Shown here in pieces: positions 1 to 6,941 of a DNA stretch of 64,000 nt (its first letter is position 1; each line of letters opens with the position of its first letter). The notes beneath the pieces were generated by a model. The model saw only the letters and a list, made by a program, of their open reading frames with translations. It was not told where the DNA came from and ran no database searches. The stretch is taken from IMG/VR virus record IMGVR_UViG_3300023082_000010, positions 1 through 64,000 of that record, one strand, 5' to 3'. This DNA comes from a virus. The position numbers and the translations under genes were made by a program.

Positions 1-172
1 CAGACGGTTTTGTATAAAGATAGCCAGTCTTGATTTCCTCTTCCACGCCTTGGACAATCACTTTACAACGCTTGTCACCATCATAGTAGAGAATCTTAAC
101 CTCACGAATAGGTGCCTCTTCTCCTGAGATATCGCCTAAAGCTAGGATGGGATAGTCTGTATACGCCCGCAT
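1..172 (-). CDS. Hypothetical protein, 3' end outside window
   Basis: The frame is open from an ATG at 172 to the window edge, so at least 57 residues (starting MRAYTDYPILALGD) are encoded and the C-terminus is missing. AGGAAG lies six bases upstream of this ATG. An out-of-frame ATG at 177 sits too close to the same ribosome site to be used. Function is not recognised. It is the first gene after the promoter at 206-234. Confidence 0.7.
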   Translation of the reverse strand, partial: MRAYTDYPILALGDISGEEAPIREVKILYYDGDKRCKVIVQGVEEEIKTGYLYTKPS

Positions 173-205
173 TTCATTCTTCCTATATTTGGTTTGTATG
201 CTTGA

Positions 206-234
206 ATTCTAAGCAAAGAAAAGCCGCCTGTCAA
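206..234 (-). promoter_or_regulatory. Sigma70-type promoter nested in terminator
   Basis: TTGACA (229-234), 17-bp spacer, TAGAAT (206-211), reading leftwards into the gene at 1-172. The -35 box is the terminator loop and the spacer is its right arm and U-tract. Confidence 0.7.
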
Positions 235-242
235 GGGCGGCT
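214..242 (-). terminator. Rho-independent terminator, loop carries a -35 box
   Basis: On the minus strand a perfect 7-bp stem AGCCGCC/GGCGGCT encloses the loop CTTGACA and is followed by TTTCTTT. It ends the operon whose last gene stops at 259. The loop is also the -35 element of the next promoter. Confidence 0.8.
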
Positions 243-258
243 GTAGTAGTCTCTTCAA

Positions 259-636
259 TTATTTCTCATCGCTTGGAGCCAGAAACTTCTTGCAATCCTG
301 TGCAATGAGCGCTAGCAAATCACGCATCTCCATCAGATTGTCTGTCTTCTTACTTGCCAAATCAGCAATACCTTCCAAAAGTTCAATAGCGTCCTCAAGG
401 ATTTCTTTAGTGGACGACAGTTGTTCTGAATGGATCTTGTAAAGCTCCTCCGCCATCTCCCTGTAATCTTCAAAGGATATGTCTCTTTGTTCGGGATTTT
501 CTCCCTCTAAAACTGTTTGCTGAGCAACGAGAGGTGTTACCTTGTAATTGTTATCTTCAAGCGCCCACTCTATATTATCGCGAAGAAACAGTTCACGACC
601 TTGACACTCGATAAGGTAGCCTTTGACTTCAGACAT
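259..636 (-). CDS. Hypothetical protein, acidic, helical
   Basis: A 125-residue product beginning MSEVKGYLIECQG. It is rich in Glu, Asp and Leu, with a long predicted helical middle (about residues 55-110) that could form a coiled coil. No family was recognised. Its start lies 2 bp after the upstream gene's stop, so the two are probably co-transcribed from the promoter at 1031-1059. It is the last gene before the terminator at 214-242. Confidence 0.75.
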   Translation of the reverse strand: MSEVKGYLIECQGRELFLRDNIEWALEDNNYKVTPLVAQQTVLEGENPEQRDISFEDYREMAEELYKIHSEQLSSTKEILEDAIELLEGIADLASKKTDNLMEMRDLLALIAQDCKKFLAPSDEK

Positions 637-637
637 A

Positions 638-976
638 TTAGTTACTCCTTCTGATAGTCTTGAAGGCGTCTTTTAGAAAAGGTTTGATCCTTGACTTACC
701 ATCTCGTGTACGAATAGCCTTGTATCCGCCGCCATGTTCTTTATCAAGTTTAACAATCACACCAAGGTGATTGCCCATCTGATCGTACACATGACGCACA
801 CCACTTCCCGACAATTCGCTGAACCGACCTTTTACCACGTTAGACTGTGCCATCTCAATATTCTCCGATTGGTCGCACCTTGATTGGTGCTCATAAAAGT
901 GTTTAGGCAATTCTTTGTAAGCAATGGCTTTAGCGCCTTCATTGGTTCGGAAGAATCTCACTTCAACCTGTCTCAT
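638..976 (-). CDS. Hypothetical protein, basic
   Basis: A 112-residue product with many Lys and Arg residues, particularly at the C-terminus (DGKSRIKPFLKDAFKTIRRS), which could contact nucleic acid. The family is not recognised. It is first in its operon, about 55 nt downstream of the -10 box at 1031-1036. Confidence 0.75.
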   Translation of the reverse strand: MRQVEVRFFRTNEGAKAIAYKELPKHFYEHQSRCDQSENIEMAQSNVVKGRFSELSGSGVRHVYDQMGNHLGVIVKLDKEHGGGYKAIRTRDGKSRIKPFLKDAFKTIRRSN

Positions 977-1030
977 CCTTAGCTTTAGCAGCTTTGTGTT
1001 GGGACAGTGTTTCTGCTCTTCATGGGACTA

Positions 1031-1065
1031 AGAATACTGAATGTTGCAAGGCGTGTCAACACCTT
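1031..1065 (-). promoter_or_regulatory. Sigma70-type promoter with -35 in a hairpin loop
   Basis: TTGACA (1054-1059), 17-bp spacer, TATTCT (1031-1036) on the minus strand. The -35 is the loop of a short stem AAGGTG/CGCCTT (one G-U pair). Unlike the sites at 206 and 6246 there is no U-tract, so termination here is doubtful. Confidence 0.6.
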
Positions 1066-1127
1066 TAGCAGAGAATTTTGTAATTATTTTCTCTGCCTAT
1101 GGCTAGGAATGGTGAACTGCTTAGAAA

Positions 1128-1334
1128 TCAATCATGTATGACACAATGTGACCATATATCCTCTCCTTGGTCATCTTTTTCAAAAGAGAACTCGACAATG
1201 TGTGGCTCAGTCACCTCATATTCTAAGTCTCCAACCACCTCACCTACAGTACCATCTGTGTGTAGAATGAATGTCATAAACGGTGACTCTTTGATTTCTG
1301 TTCCATTTTCAAGTCTCATCACTCGATATCGCAT
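1128..1334 (-). CDS. Hypothetical protein
   Basis: A 68-residue product starting MRYRVMRLENGTEI, beta-rich and acidic at the C-terminus. GGAG lies seven bases before the ATG. No family recognised. It is the last gene before the promoter at 1031-1059. Confidence 0.65.
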   Translation of the reverse strand: MRYRVMRLENGTEIKESPFMTFILHTDGTVGEVVGDLEYEVTEPHIVEFSFEKDDQGEDIWSHCVIHD

Positions 1335-1355
1335 TGTGTATCTCCTTTCCTGTCA

Positions 1356-1421
1356 TTAAAGCGTGTCTAAGGCCATATCCTGCAAAGCCCTCTCACAACA
1401 TCTGTATCGGCTGTGAAACAC
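1356..1421 (-). CDS. Possible 21-residue peptide, GTG start
   Basis: A short open frame begins with GTG eight bases after the stop of the two-TM gene and ends at 1356. The peptide (MFHSRYRCCERALQDMALDT then L) has the composition of the small proteins around it. The ribosome site is weak. It could equally be a chance frame. Confidence 0.3.
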   Translation of the reverse strand: MFHSRYRCCERALQDMALDTL

Positions 1422-1427
1422 AAAGCT

Positions 1428-1658
1428 TTAGCTCTCTTTTTCTTTAGCCAGCATAATGTTTTGTGTCGTAGTGCTTGTCAAATAACCACCTACCAGAAGG
1501 TAGAGAATATTCTGATAGACCACTTGATCAATTTTACCTCCCCAAAGCAATCCTGTTGTAATAAGGATGCAACCAACACTCATCCAGAATTTACGCGATT
1601 GCCATTTAGTGGAAGTGTAGGGTGTTTCTGTGGCGACAGTGTCTGTTGAGTCTGTCAT
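1428..1658 (-). CDS. Small two-TM membrane protein, holin-like
   Basis: The 76-residue product has a polar N-terminus, then WQSRKFW before a first hydrophobic segment (about residues 26-43) and a second one (about 49-66), ending in a charged tail (AKEKES). This size and topology fit a class II holin or antiholin, or a small membrane protein that excludes competing phages. It lies far from the late lysis cassette, so an early role is more likely. AAGGA lies upstream of the ATG. Function is inferred from topology only. Confidence 0.6.
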   Translation of the reverse strand: MTDSTDTVATETPYTSTKWQSRKFWMSVGCILITTGLLWGGKIDQVVYQNILYLLVGGYLTSTTTQNIMLAKEKES

Positions 1659-1696
1659 TTTCTATTCCTTCTTCATATCCTAATAGGATTTATTAA

Positions 1697-1855
1697 TTAC
1701 ACATCTTTCCACTCTAAATAATCTTCCCAAGCCTCTGTCAATGTCTCTCCTAGCCCAAAGTAATCACAGCTATTAATGTCACGATATGGGCACACCATGT
1801 AGCCGGGAGTTGGTGTGTGGTCTTTAAGGAGCTTAGGTTCCCAGTTTTCTATACA
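1697..1855 (-). pseudogene. Startless protein-like frame (gene remnant?)
   Basis: An open minus-strand frame of 53 codons reads like a real protein: it includes LKDHTPTPGY, then MVCPYRDINSCDYFGLGETL, then TEAWEDYLEWKDV. It has no ATG, GTG or TTG near its beginning. A TAA lies just upstream (1856-1858), and the only ATG (1798) would give 33 residues without a ribosome site. Either the N-terminus was lost or an unusual start codon is used. Confidence 0.45.
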
Positions 1856-1886
1856 TTACACTTTGATTATGTGTGGCTTAGGATTG

Positions 1887-2162
1887 CTATACATAGCTCA
1901 CTTTCTCTGTCACCACTTGTTCAACTTTACGTGTCAAGCCTTCACAGCTGATATCACCATAACCCCATCCATTATCATAAGATGTTTCTACGCTCACTTC
2001 TGCATAAGTATCCCCATCAATTTTCTTTACATAGAAGTGGTCATATGTGTTTCGTTTATGAGGCTCTGATTCAAGATCATACTGTGTGTCAGGATCATAG
2101 CTGTTTTCATCACACCAATCACAAAACTGAGAATAACCATCAAAATTAAAAGGTGTGCTCAT
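1887..2162 (-). CDS. Hypothetical acidic protein
   Basis: A 91-residue product starting MSTPFNFDGYSQFCDWCDEN, rich in aromatic and acidic residues. I place the start at 2162 because GGAGAAG precedes this ATG at normal spacing, while the in-frame ATG at 2177 has no ribosome site. The ribosome site lies inside the end of the upstream gene, so translation is probably coupled. No family recognised. Confidence 0.7.
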   Translation of the reverse strand: MSTPFNFDGYSQFCDWCDENSYDPDTQYDLESEPHKRNTYDHFYVKKIDGDTYAEVSVETSYDNGWGYGDISCEGLTRKVEQVVTEKVSYV

Positions 2163-2163
2163 T

Positions 2164-2331
2164 TTAAACTTCTCCATCTACAAATTGTGATAGGAACCCA
2201 ATCAACTCAATAACATCATCACGAAACAGAACATTAGGGTAATCAGAATTAACATACAAAAGAATTTCATCTGAATCCTCGTACTTAAATTCTACTTCAT
2301 CACACGATCTTGATAGCATTAACTCTTTCAT
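2164..2331 (-). CDS. Small hypothetical protein
   Basis: A 55-residue product starting MKELMLSRSCDEVEFKYED, acidic. Its ATG overlaps the TGA of the upstream gene (GTATGA), and its end carries the ribosome site for the next gene. Such overlaps on both sides are the main evidence that it is real. Function unknown. Confidence 0.7.
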   Translation of the reverse strand: MKELMLSRSCDEVEFKYEDSDEILLYVNSDYPNVLFRDDVIELIGFLSQFVDGEV

Positions 2332-2594
2332 ACAAACTTATCCTTTGGAATGTCTTCAAACTTATTGGAGAATGATCCAATACTGTGCATGTATTCCCAA
2401 CTTACTTCCATCTGCTCTACAGATTCAATATGATGATTGTTAATTAGCTCAATCCAATCTTGCGTATGCAGGCTGTGGTTTTCTCCCCATAGTGTGTAAT
2501 TATCTTTACCATCTGACAAGAAGATTCCTGACCAGTCCCCATCGTCAGAATTTACTACAATCACTTTCTTATAAATCCGGCTGTCGTTGCTCAT
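2328..2594 (-). CDS. Hypothetical protein
   Basis: An 88-residue product starting MSNDSRIYKKVIVVNSDDGD, with a beta-strand-rich first half and an acidic end. GGAGATATTAA precedes the ATG. No family recognised. It is part of the chain of overlapping early genes. Confidence 0.7.
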   Translation of the reverse strand: MSNDSRIYKKVIVVNSDDGDWSGIFLSDGKDNYTLWGENHSLHTQDWIELINNHHIESVEQMEVSWEYMHSIGSFSNKFEDIPKDKFV

Positions 2595-2653
2595 TTAATA
2601 TCTCCAATGTCTTTACCACCATCACGAGTAAGAGGCTTATCATCCTCAAGCAT
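2591..2653 (-). CDS. Possible 20-residue leader-like peptide
   Basis: The frame starts at an ATG overlapping the end of the upstream gene and ends at a TGA overlapping the next ATG (AAATGA). The product is MLEDDKPLTRDGGKDIGDIK. It may be a real micro-gene or simply a translational coupler carrying the next ribosome site. Confidence 0.35.
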   Translation of the reverse strand: MLEDDKPLTRDGGKDIGDIK

Positions 2654-2822
2654 AACTGATGATAAGTTCAATTTGAATAACAAGCTTGCCTACATCATAA
2701 CAAGGCCCCTCTGTATTAGATCGGCTAAGTGCTTGTTGTAGGAGTTTCTTAATCTGTGCGTAATCCCAAGTCATCTCTCTATCCTCTCTCAACATCTCGT
2801 TAAATTCGTTCTGAAATGCCAT
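2646..2822 (-). CDS. Small hypothetical protein
   Basis: I take the ATG at 2822, giving 58 residues (MAFQNEFNEMLREDREMTWD and onward). An upstream in-frame ATG at 2903 would add a Trp/Cys-rich stretch that overlaps the previous gene and looks non-coding. No good ribosome site is seen, so the start is uncertain. Function unknown. Confidence 0.55.
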   Translation of the reverse strand: MAFQNEFNEMLREDREMTWDYAQIKKLLQQALSRSNTEGPCYDVGKLVIQIELIISYA

Positions 2823-2884
2823 ATTATCACGGTGTTTTAGGGGTGTAAAGCTGTTTAAAGAGATTGTTCGTCTCCCACAGCCTC

Positions 2885-3082
2885 TTAGCCAACAACACCA
2901 CACCCATCAATGAAATTAAGTAGATTAGAAAGCTTCTCAGCAGAGAGATTTTCCATATAATGACTCTCATCACCTTCAACATCTAGGCGAACGAATGTGT
3001 GAGAGAATGTGAGGCCAACAGATTCACATTCCTGAAGTGCGTTGATAAGTTTTTGTAGGCAAGCCATTTGTGTGTTGTTCAT
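2885..3082 (-). CDS. Small hypothetical protein
   Basis: A 65-residue product starting MNNTQMACLQKLINALQECE. Its start overlaps the stop of the upstream gene. It has an amphipathic first helix and an acidic middle. Family not recognised. Confidence 0.65.
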   Translation of the reverse strand: MNNTQMACLQKLINALQECESVGLTFSHTFVRLDVEGDESHYMENLSAEKLSNLLNFIDGCGVVG

Positions 3083-3303
3083 TTTAGGAGATCCTTTGTA
3101 TATTTTTCAATAGATTCTATTGCTGCTTTAATGTCAAAGTGAATCAACACAAGAGCCTCATCAATTGGTCCGTCTTCAAGAAGGTTGATGGCATCAGTTA
3201 GGCAGTCATGACATTCATCCAGAAGACTAATCTTTTCTTGTTTAAAGTGCGCTAGAAAAGACTCAACATCTTCCATTGTATATTGCTTGTGAAGATCAGT
3301 CAT
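3079..3303 (-). CDS. Small helical hypothetical protein
   Basis: A 74-residue product starting MTDLHKQYTMEDVESFLAHF, predicted almost entirely helical. The start at 3303 is chosen because GAGG lies seven bases upstream, inside the last codons of the DUF551 gene; a longer in-frame start at 3393 would run antiparallel to nothing coding and lacks a ribosome site. Function unknown. Confidence 0.65.
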   Translation of the reverse strand: MTDLHKQYTMEDVESFLAHFKQEKISLLDECHDCLTDAINLLEDGPIDEALVLIHFDIKAAIESIEKYTKDLLK

Positions 3304-3505
3304 TAGTTGGCCTCGGTTTATTAAGCTCTGTCCAGTGAGTAGGGCACTGTACTGCACAATATTCATCATTACTATCCAGAACCATAAACACATCGTCTTC
3401 TATGTAAGCAATTTCAATATTGGTATACCCAAAACTGTCAAAAGCAACAAGGTATTCTCCAACAGTGTCTGGCATCTTATCTGCACAGCGGTTCCAATTA
3501 ATCAT
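3296..3505 (-). CDS. DUF551-like small phage protein
   Basis: The 69-residue product has the signature of the DUF551 family: W...MP...G.YLVAFD near the start and a C-terminal PTHWTELNKPRP, matching the usual (V/C)THWMPLPEPP ending. DUF551 proteins are common in early or accessory regions of phages and prophages and have no established role. The gene abuts its upstream neighbour (stop 3506, start 3505) and overlaps the next one. Confidence 0.7.
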   Translation of the reverse strand: MINWNRCADKMPDTVGEYLVAFDSFGYTNIEIAYIEDDVFMVLDSNDEYCAVQCPTHWTELNKPRPTND

Positions 3506-3703
3506 TTATTCAACTCCTAAAATCAAGCTCATTGATGTCTGACGTGACTGCATCTGAGGGTCACAAAAACATACAGCTTCTGTAACAGACACTTCCTCAT
3601 CACCAAATGCACCATCTTCAGTTTGTGTACTGTTTTCAATAACACTTACTTCCAAGTGCTGTGGTTGTTTCTCAAGCCATTTAATAAATTGTGCTACGTT
3701 CAT
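3506..3703 (-). CDS. Small hypothetical protein
   Basis: A 65-residue product starting MNVAQFIKWLEKQPQHLEVS. The opening helix followed by a short strand (HLEVSVIE) resembles small phage proteins of unknown role. ATGA overlap with the upstream HTH gene shows coupling. Confidence 0.65.
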   Translation of the reverse strand: MNVAQFIKWLEKQPQHLEVSVIENSTQTEDGAFGDEEVSVTEAVCFCDPQMQSRQTSMSLILGVE

Positions 3704-3861
3704 TTCAAACTCTCCAATCTCTCACCAAGAATAATACGAGTATACACCTTATCACGATCAACACCAGTGATTTCAGCAATTTCTGACAAAGAAAATCCTT
3801 GCTCACGAAGCTTATAGCAGCGGATTGCTAAGTCTTGGCTGCGATTCTCTGAGGGCTTCAT
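3700..3861 (-). CDS. Small helix-turn-helix DNA-binding protein
   Basis: A 53-residue product (MKPSENRSQDLAIRCYKLRE and onward) whose core, LREQGFSLSEIAEITGVDRD, is a clear helix-turn-helix (about residues 18-45): first helix, the turn 'GFSLSEIAEITG', then recognition helix 'VDRDKVYTRI'. This is the layout of small MarR/Hin-like or transposase-type DNA-binding domains. GAGG precedes the ATG. It could be a local early regulator; the target is unknown. It lies in an operon chain with 4-bp overlaps. Confidence 0.7.
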   Translation of the reverse strand: MKPSENRSQDLAIRCYKLREQGFSLSEIAEITGVDRDKVYTRIILGERLESLK

Positions 3862-3862
3862 T

Positions 3863-4057
3863 TTAATCCTCCCTCACAACTTTAAATTCACTGATAAGAG
3901 TGAAATCAGGAATATGTTCACCGTTATAGATCATTCTCCATGTTCCATCAGCAAGCTCATCCAAGTGAATCATACGCTGTTTAGTGCGAACAGCTGTCAC
4001 TTTGGATAATTCTAGCACAATACCAGTGCCAGTCAATTCGATTGCTCTGCGTGTCAT
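3863..4057 (-). CDS. Small hypothetical protein
   Basis: A 64-residue, beta-rich product starting MTRRAIELTGTGIVLELSKV. GGAG lies just inside the end of the upstream micro-gene. Its spacing to the HTH gene (1 bp) places both in one transcript. Function unknown. Confidence 0.65.
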   Translation of the reverse strand: MTRRAIELTGTGIVLELSKVTAVRTKQRMIHLDELADGTWRMIYNGEHIPDFTLISEFKVVRED

Positions 4058-4058
4058 C

Positions 4059-4148
4059 TCAATACTCCAAATCTAGGCTGTTAATGTCAAATTCACTCTC
4101 ACGAATATACCCCACATCGGTGAGGTTTACAACAAAATTTTCAATCAT
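4059..4148 (-). CDS. Possible 29-residue peptide
   Basis: The ATG at 4148 overlaps the TGA of the helicase-like gene (AATGATTGA), and the frame runs to 4059. The peptide (MIENFVVNLTDVGYIRESEF and onward) is acidic, and its end carries the ribosome site for the next gene. Coupling on both sides argues it is translated, but its size makes this uncertain. Confidence 0.45.
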   Translation of the reverse strand: MIENFVVNLTDVGYIRESEFDINSLDLEY

Positions 4149-5379
4149 TTGTAAGCCAGTCCTGAAAGAGCTTACGCATACGTTTTGACAAAATGCAAAT
4201 CTTAATTGGCTTTCCGTCACGAATTTGTGAACGCCATACAAATTGTACAAGCTCAGACAATGCAAACTGATTATTGTCAACATCCACACCATAATCTTGT
4301 AGGAATGAGGAAACAGAAACATGAGTAAAACGGTTATAAGCATGCACCAATACAGAACGATCACGATAAGCGTTTGTTGCTCTTGCTGTACAGGCTAGGA
4401 AGCATCCTTGTGCAATACCATCCTCATCAATCTCGCCATCTCCTGCACTATATCCTCTAGGTGAAACCTTTCTTGCACCTGAACGTGTCTGGTTAACAAG
4501 TGTAGACGGTACACACCAAACAAGATCAGTATTCTTAGCTTTGTTAGCATCACCAATAGCACGAATAGATTTACCAATAGCTGTCAAATCTTTCTGTGTA
4601 GCTTTTGAATACCAACTAGACGATAAAGATTCACCAGCCCACTCTTTAACTTGCTTATCTCCAACAAATTCAATCAAAGGAAAAAGGTTCGATTTACTCT
4701 GTTCATTAAGCTTTACCTCTGTAAAGTCAACAACTTCAACCCCTTTAAGTTTAAGGAATGAAGACATAATACTGCCTTTAAAAAGGTAAGTAAGAACAAT
4801 AACTCTTTCTGCTGAATGTATCAAACCAATAGGCAACTGAGTAACAAACATACTATCACTGCGTTTAGCCTGATAAATCATTCCAAGCTTACACATATTC
4901 GCAAGTTTAGTGTATTTAGCACCATCTTTAATCTCATCATTAAGCCAAACTAAACATCCATCTTCTTCAACCCTAATCTGTTTCAAATCTTTAAGGTAAT
5001 CAAAGTCAGACTTAGTGTAACCAGCATTCAGAGGTTCAATAAAACTTACTTCTTCATCAAGTATAAGTGTATATTTGTTTTGTTTAATCCAAAAAAGATG
5101 TGGTTGTTTAAGACTTGAATAAAGAGAGTGTGTAATACTAATATTAACACCAGACTGTAACAAGTCTAGTAAGTGCTCGCCCTTAGTGTCGAACTCTTCT
5201 GTACTAGGTGCAATGAATTTAGATTGAACACAAAAAGCTACAACCCTACCTTCACTCTCACTTAACAAAGGAGTAACATAAATGAATGGAGTAGTAGGGT
5301 TCGCTTCACACCACTTAAGAATAGAAGTAGTTTTACCACTACCCATTAGCTTATCTAAAACCTCAATCTTAAAGGTCAT
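4141..5379 (-). CDS. SF2-like helicase/ATPase, paralog A
   Basis: The 412-residue product has a Walker A motif (MGSGKTT, about residues 12-18), a Walker B-type LILDEE (about 106-111), and a C-terminal QFVWRSQIR that fits motif VI with an arginine finger. This is the outline of a superfamily 2 helicase or translocase. It is a full-length paralog of the 412-residue gene at 27518-28756, with conserved landmarks such as TKGEHLL, ITHSLYSSL/FTHSLFTDL, VLTYLF and LQDYG. The early-strand position suggests an early role (origin opening, host takeover or recombination). Substrate and polarity cannot be told from the sequence. It starts about 45 nt below the promoter-terminator element at 5425-5458. Confidence 0.75.
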   Translation of the reverse strand: MTFKIEVLDKLMGSGKTTSILKWCEANPTTPFIYVTPLLSESEGRVVAFCVQSKFIAPSTEEFDTKGEHLLDLLQSGVNISITHSLYSSLKQPHLFWIKQNKYTLILDEEVSFIEPLNAGYTKSDFDYLKDLKQIRVEEDGCLVWLNDEIKDGAKYTKLANMCKLGMIYQAKRSDSMFVTQLPIGLIHSAERVIVLTYLFKGSIMSSFLKLKGVEVVDFTEVKLNEQSKSNLFPLIEFVGDKQVKEWAGESLSSSWYSKATQKDLTAIGKSIRAIGDANKAKNTDLVWCVPSTLVNQTRSGARKVSPRGYSAGDGEIDEDGIAQGCFLACTARATNAYRDRSVLVHAYNRFTHVSVSSFLQDYGVDVDNNQFALSELVQFVWRSQIRDGKPIKICILSKRMRKLFQDWLTND

Positions 5380-5424
5380 ATTTTTTAAAAACCTCTCTTT
5401 CTTAGATACTTCTTTTCTTTAAGG

Positions 5425-5458
5425 ACTGAAACACACAAACCCTTATAAATCAAGGGTT
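5425..5458 (-). promoter_or_regulatory. Terminator-promoter composite (weaker)
   Basis: On the minus strand AACCCTT/AAGGGTT encloses GATTTAT and is followed by TGTGTGTTTC. TTGATT (5448-5453) overlaps stem and loop, and TTCAGT (5425-5430) lies 17 bp downstream. The promoter score is poor, but the plan matches the elements at 206-242 and 6246-6281, and it sits exactly between the gene ending at 5476 and the helicase start at 5379. Confidence 0.5.
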
Positions 5459-5475
5459 GTAGAGGTGTTTTACAA

Positions 5476-5664
5476 TCATTTCTCGACAGTGTTAGTCGAG
5501 TCTAAATTAAACATATCTAAGTAGCTATGGAAAGTGTTTATGTAATCTTCGTATGTTTCATGGTCAATCCATTCCCAATTACCTTTAGGATATTCATAAC
5601 CAACAGAAAGACATTTTTTATCACCTTTATATTCTTGAAATTGCTGTTTTGTGTAAGCAGCCAT
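5476..5664 (-). CDS. Small hypothetical protein
   Basis: A 62-residue product starting MAAYTKQQFQEYKGDKKCLS. The opening 'MAAYTKQQFQEYK' resembles 'MMAYTQQQYAELES' inside the product of 6288-6608, hinting at a shared short module. The function is unknown. The start overlaps the stop of the upstream gene by one base. Confidence 0.65.
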   Translation of the reverse strand: MAAYTKQQFQEYKGDKKCLSVGYEYPKGNWEWIDHETYEDYINTFHSYLDMFNLDSTNTVEK

Positions 5665-5849
5665 TATATGTTCTCCGAAGATGGAACTACTTTACAAGTG
5701 TATATAGTGTATTCATAATCAGAATTCTTTAATTCAAATGAGCGTTTGTCTAAGTTTGCATCTTTCGATGATTCGTAAAAAGCAACAGTTTCTTCTGTTG
5801 TCTCAAAACTGTATCGTACCCACTTGTTTAGTTGATATATTACTTTCAT
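5664..5849 (-). CDS. Small hypothetical protein
   Basis: A 61-residue product starting MKVIYQLNKWVRYSFETTEE, with alternating strands. It overlaps its upstream neighbour by 4 bp. No family recognised. Confidence 0.65.
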   Translation of the reverse strand: MKVIYQLNKWVRYSFETTEETVAFYESSKDANLDKRSFELKNSDYEYTIYTCKVVPSSENI

Positions 5850-6058
5850 TTTACAACCTCAGAATTAACAAAACCGTTAACTATCTGCCTGTGTTGGACA
5901 ACGTACATCAAGGGCTCAACATTCCCAACTCTTGCAAACAATCCATAATTCTCTTTCAAAAAGTCATCAGAAGGAATTCTTTCAGAATAAATATAAGAGT
6001 GCGTTCCGATAGGAACAAGAACTTCAATCTGGTAGCAGACAACTTCCTCGTCAACCAT
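5846..6058 (-). CDS. Small hypothetical protein
   Basis: A 70-residue product starting MVDEEVVCYQIEVLVPIGTH. AAGGAGG precedes the ATG, within the last codons of the upstream gene. Function unknown. Confidence 0.7.
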   Translation of the reverse strand: MVDEEVVCYQIEVLVPIGTHSYIYSERIPSDDFLKENYGLFARVGNVEPLMYVVQHRQIVNGFVNSEVVK

Positions 6059-6212
6059 TTAATACCTCCTTGATTTTACCATAAGACAAACCGACTTCCA
6101 GGATAAGACCAAGCATATCGGTGTTACCAGCTTCACGATACTCTCTCATCAGTTCAATAGTGATTCGGTCTGTCTCATAGCTCTTACCGTTAGCTTCAAA
6201 TGTGTAGGTCAT
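6051..6212 (-). CDS. Small hypothetical protein
   Basis: A 53-residue product starting MTYTFEANGKSYETDRITIE and ending in GLSYGKIKEVLNG. It overlaps the next start by 8 bp and carries its AAGGAGG ribosome site. It is the first gene after the promoter at 6246-6274. Confidence 0.7.
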   Translation of the reverse strand: MTYTFEANGKSYETDRITIELMREYREAGNTDMLGLILEVGLSYGKIKEVLNG

Positions 6213-6245
6213 GATCTTGATTCCGTGTTTGTCTTTGATGTGTTG

Positions 6246-6281
6246 ATTCTAGGGCAAAACAAAACCCCAGTCAAGGGTTTT
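6246..6281 (-). promoter_or_regulatory. Terminator-promoter composite
   Basis: On the minus strand a perfect AAAACCC/GGGTTTT stem (6261-6267 and 6275-6281) with a 7-nt loop containing TTGACT is followed by GTTTTG. The same TTGACT (6269-6274) is the -35 box of a promoter with a 17-bp spacer and TAGAAT (6246-6251). It ends the operon whose last gene stops at 6288 and starts the next one. Confidence 0.7.
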
Positions 6282-6287
6282 GTAAAA

Positions 6288-6608
6288 TTATTCATCATCT
6301 GTCAGCCCTCTAACGCCCTTGATCGGACCATACTTCTCAAAGCCACCTGCACCTAAAACACAGTCTAAATAGTCACTACCTGTTCCTGTGTAAGCTGGCT
6401 CGTCAAGGCCCTTAGAGTTTACGCCTGCCTCTAGCATAACAATCTGATATTTAAGATCACAGATAGTCTGTTCATGTTTATAGCAAAGTTGTCGCCAACT
6501 GTTACAACGACTTTCAAGTTCTGCATATTGCTGTTGTGTGTAAGCCATCATCCCTTCACCCGTTTCTTCACGAAGTTTGCGAACATCTTCAGCAGTGATT
6601 TGTTTCAT
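6288..6608 (-). CDS. Hypothetical protein, coiled-coil
   Basis: A 106-residue product starting MKQITAEDVRKLREETGEGM, with helical residues 1-60 and a Gly-rich acidic C-terminus. The start at 6608 is preferred over 6620 because GGAG lies six bases upstream. The first 15 residues (ITAEDVRKLREETG) resemble the opening of elongation factor Ts UBA-like helices, but the match is short and I infer nothing from it. Confidence 0.65.
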   Translation of the reverse strand: MKQITAEDVRKLREETGEGMMAYTQQQYAELESRCNSWRQLCYKHEQTICDLKYQIVMLEAGVNSKGLDEPAYTGTGSDYLDCVLGAGGFEKYGPIKGVRGLTDDE

Positions 6609-6907
6609 TCTGTTCTCCATTCAACTTCCATGCCTTCCCCACAAAGAAATGCTAGCACATAATCGGCAAATTCTTTATCCTGAATAAGTTCATTCCAGTT
6701 GTTTCTGTAGCGCTTCGTGCAGTTATCCAGAAGGTTGTAGGCCCTGCTTTGGCTGCCCATGCACATCCTAAAGAAAAGCTCACCACTGTGATTTCGCTGT
6801 TGTTTGTGGAAATCATTGCCTAAAGTGTCGTGTTCTGCAAGGTTATCTGCAATCTTCTTAGCCAGAGCTTCATATTGGTCATCATCTAATGTCTCTAAAT
6901 AAGTCAT
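6605..6907 (-). CDS. Hypothetical protein
   Basis: A 100-residue helical product starting MTYLETLDDDQYEALAKKIA. A strong AAGGAGG site lies eight bases before the ATG. It is the first gene leftward of the divergent promoter region, so probably among the earliest expressed. Function unknown. Confidence 0.75.
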   Translation of the reverse strand: MTYLETLDDDQYEALAKKIADNLAEHDTLGNDFHKQQRNHSGELFFRMCMGSQSRAYNLLDNCTKRYRNNWNELIQDKEFADYVLAFLCGEGMEVEWRTE

Positions 6908-6941
6908 ATCTACAACCTCCTTCCAATAAAATGTGTAGCCA

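Noticed and set aside
2827-2907. 26-residue frame MGVVLLAKRLWETNNLFKQL and onward on the minus strand
   Set aside because: It overlaps two other genes, has no ribosome site and no support beyond a plausible composition; left as undecided.
4059-4364. 101-residue minus-strand frame at the end of the helicase gene
   Set aside because: Most of it lies in the wrong frame of the helicase; only the last 29 codons, with their own coupled ATG, are kept as a possible micro-gene.
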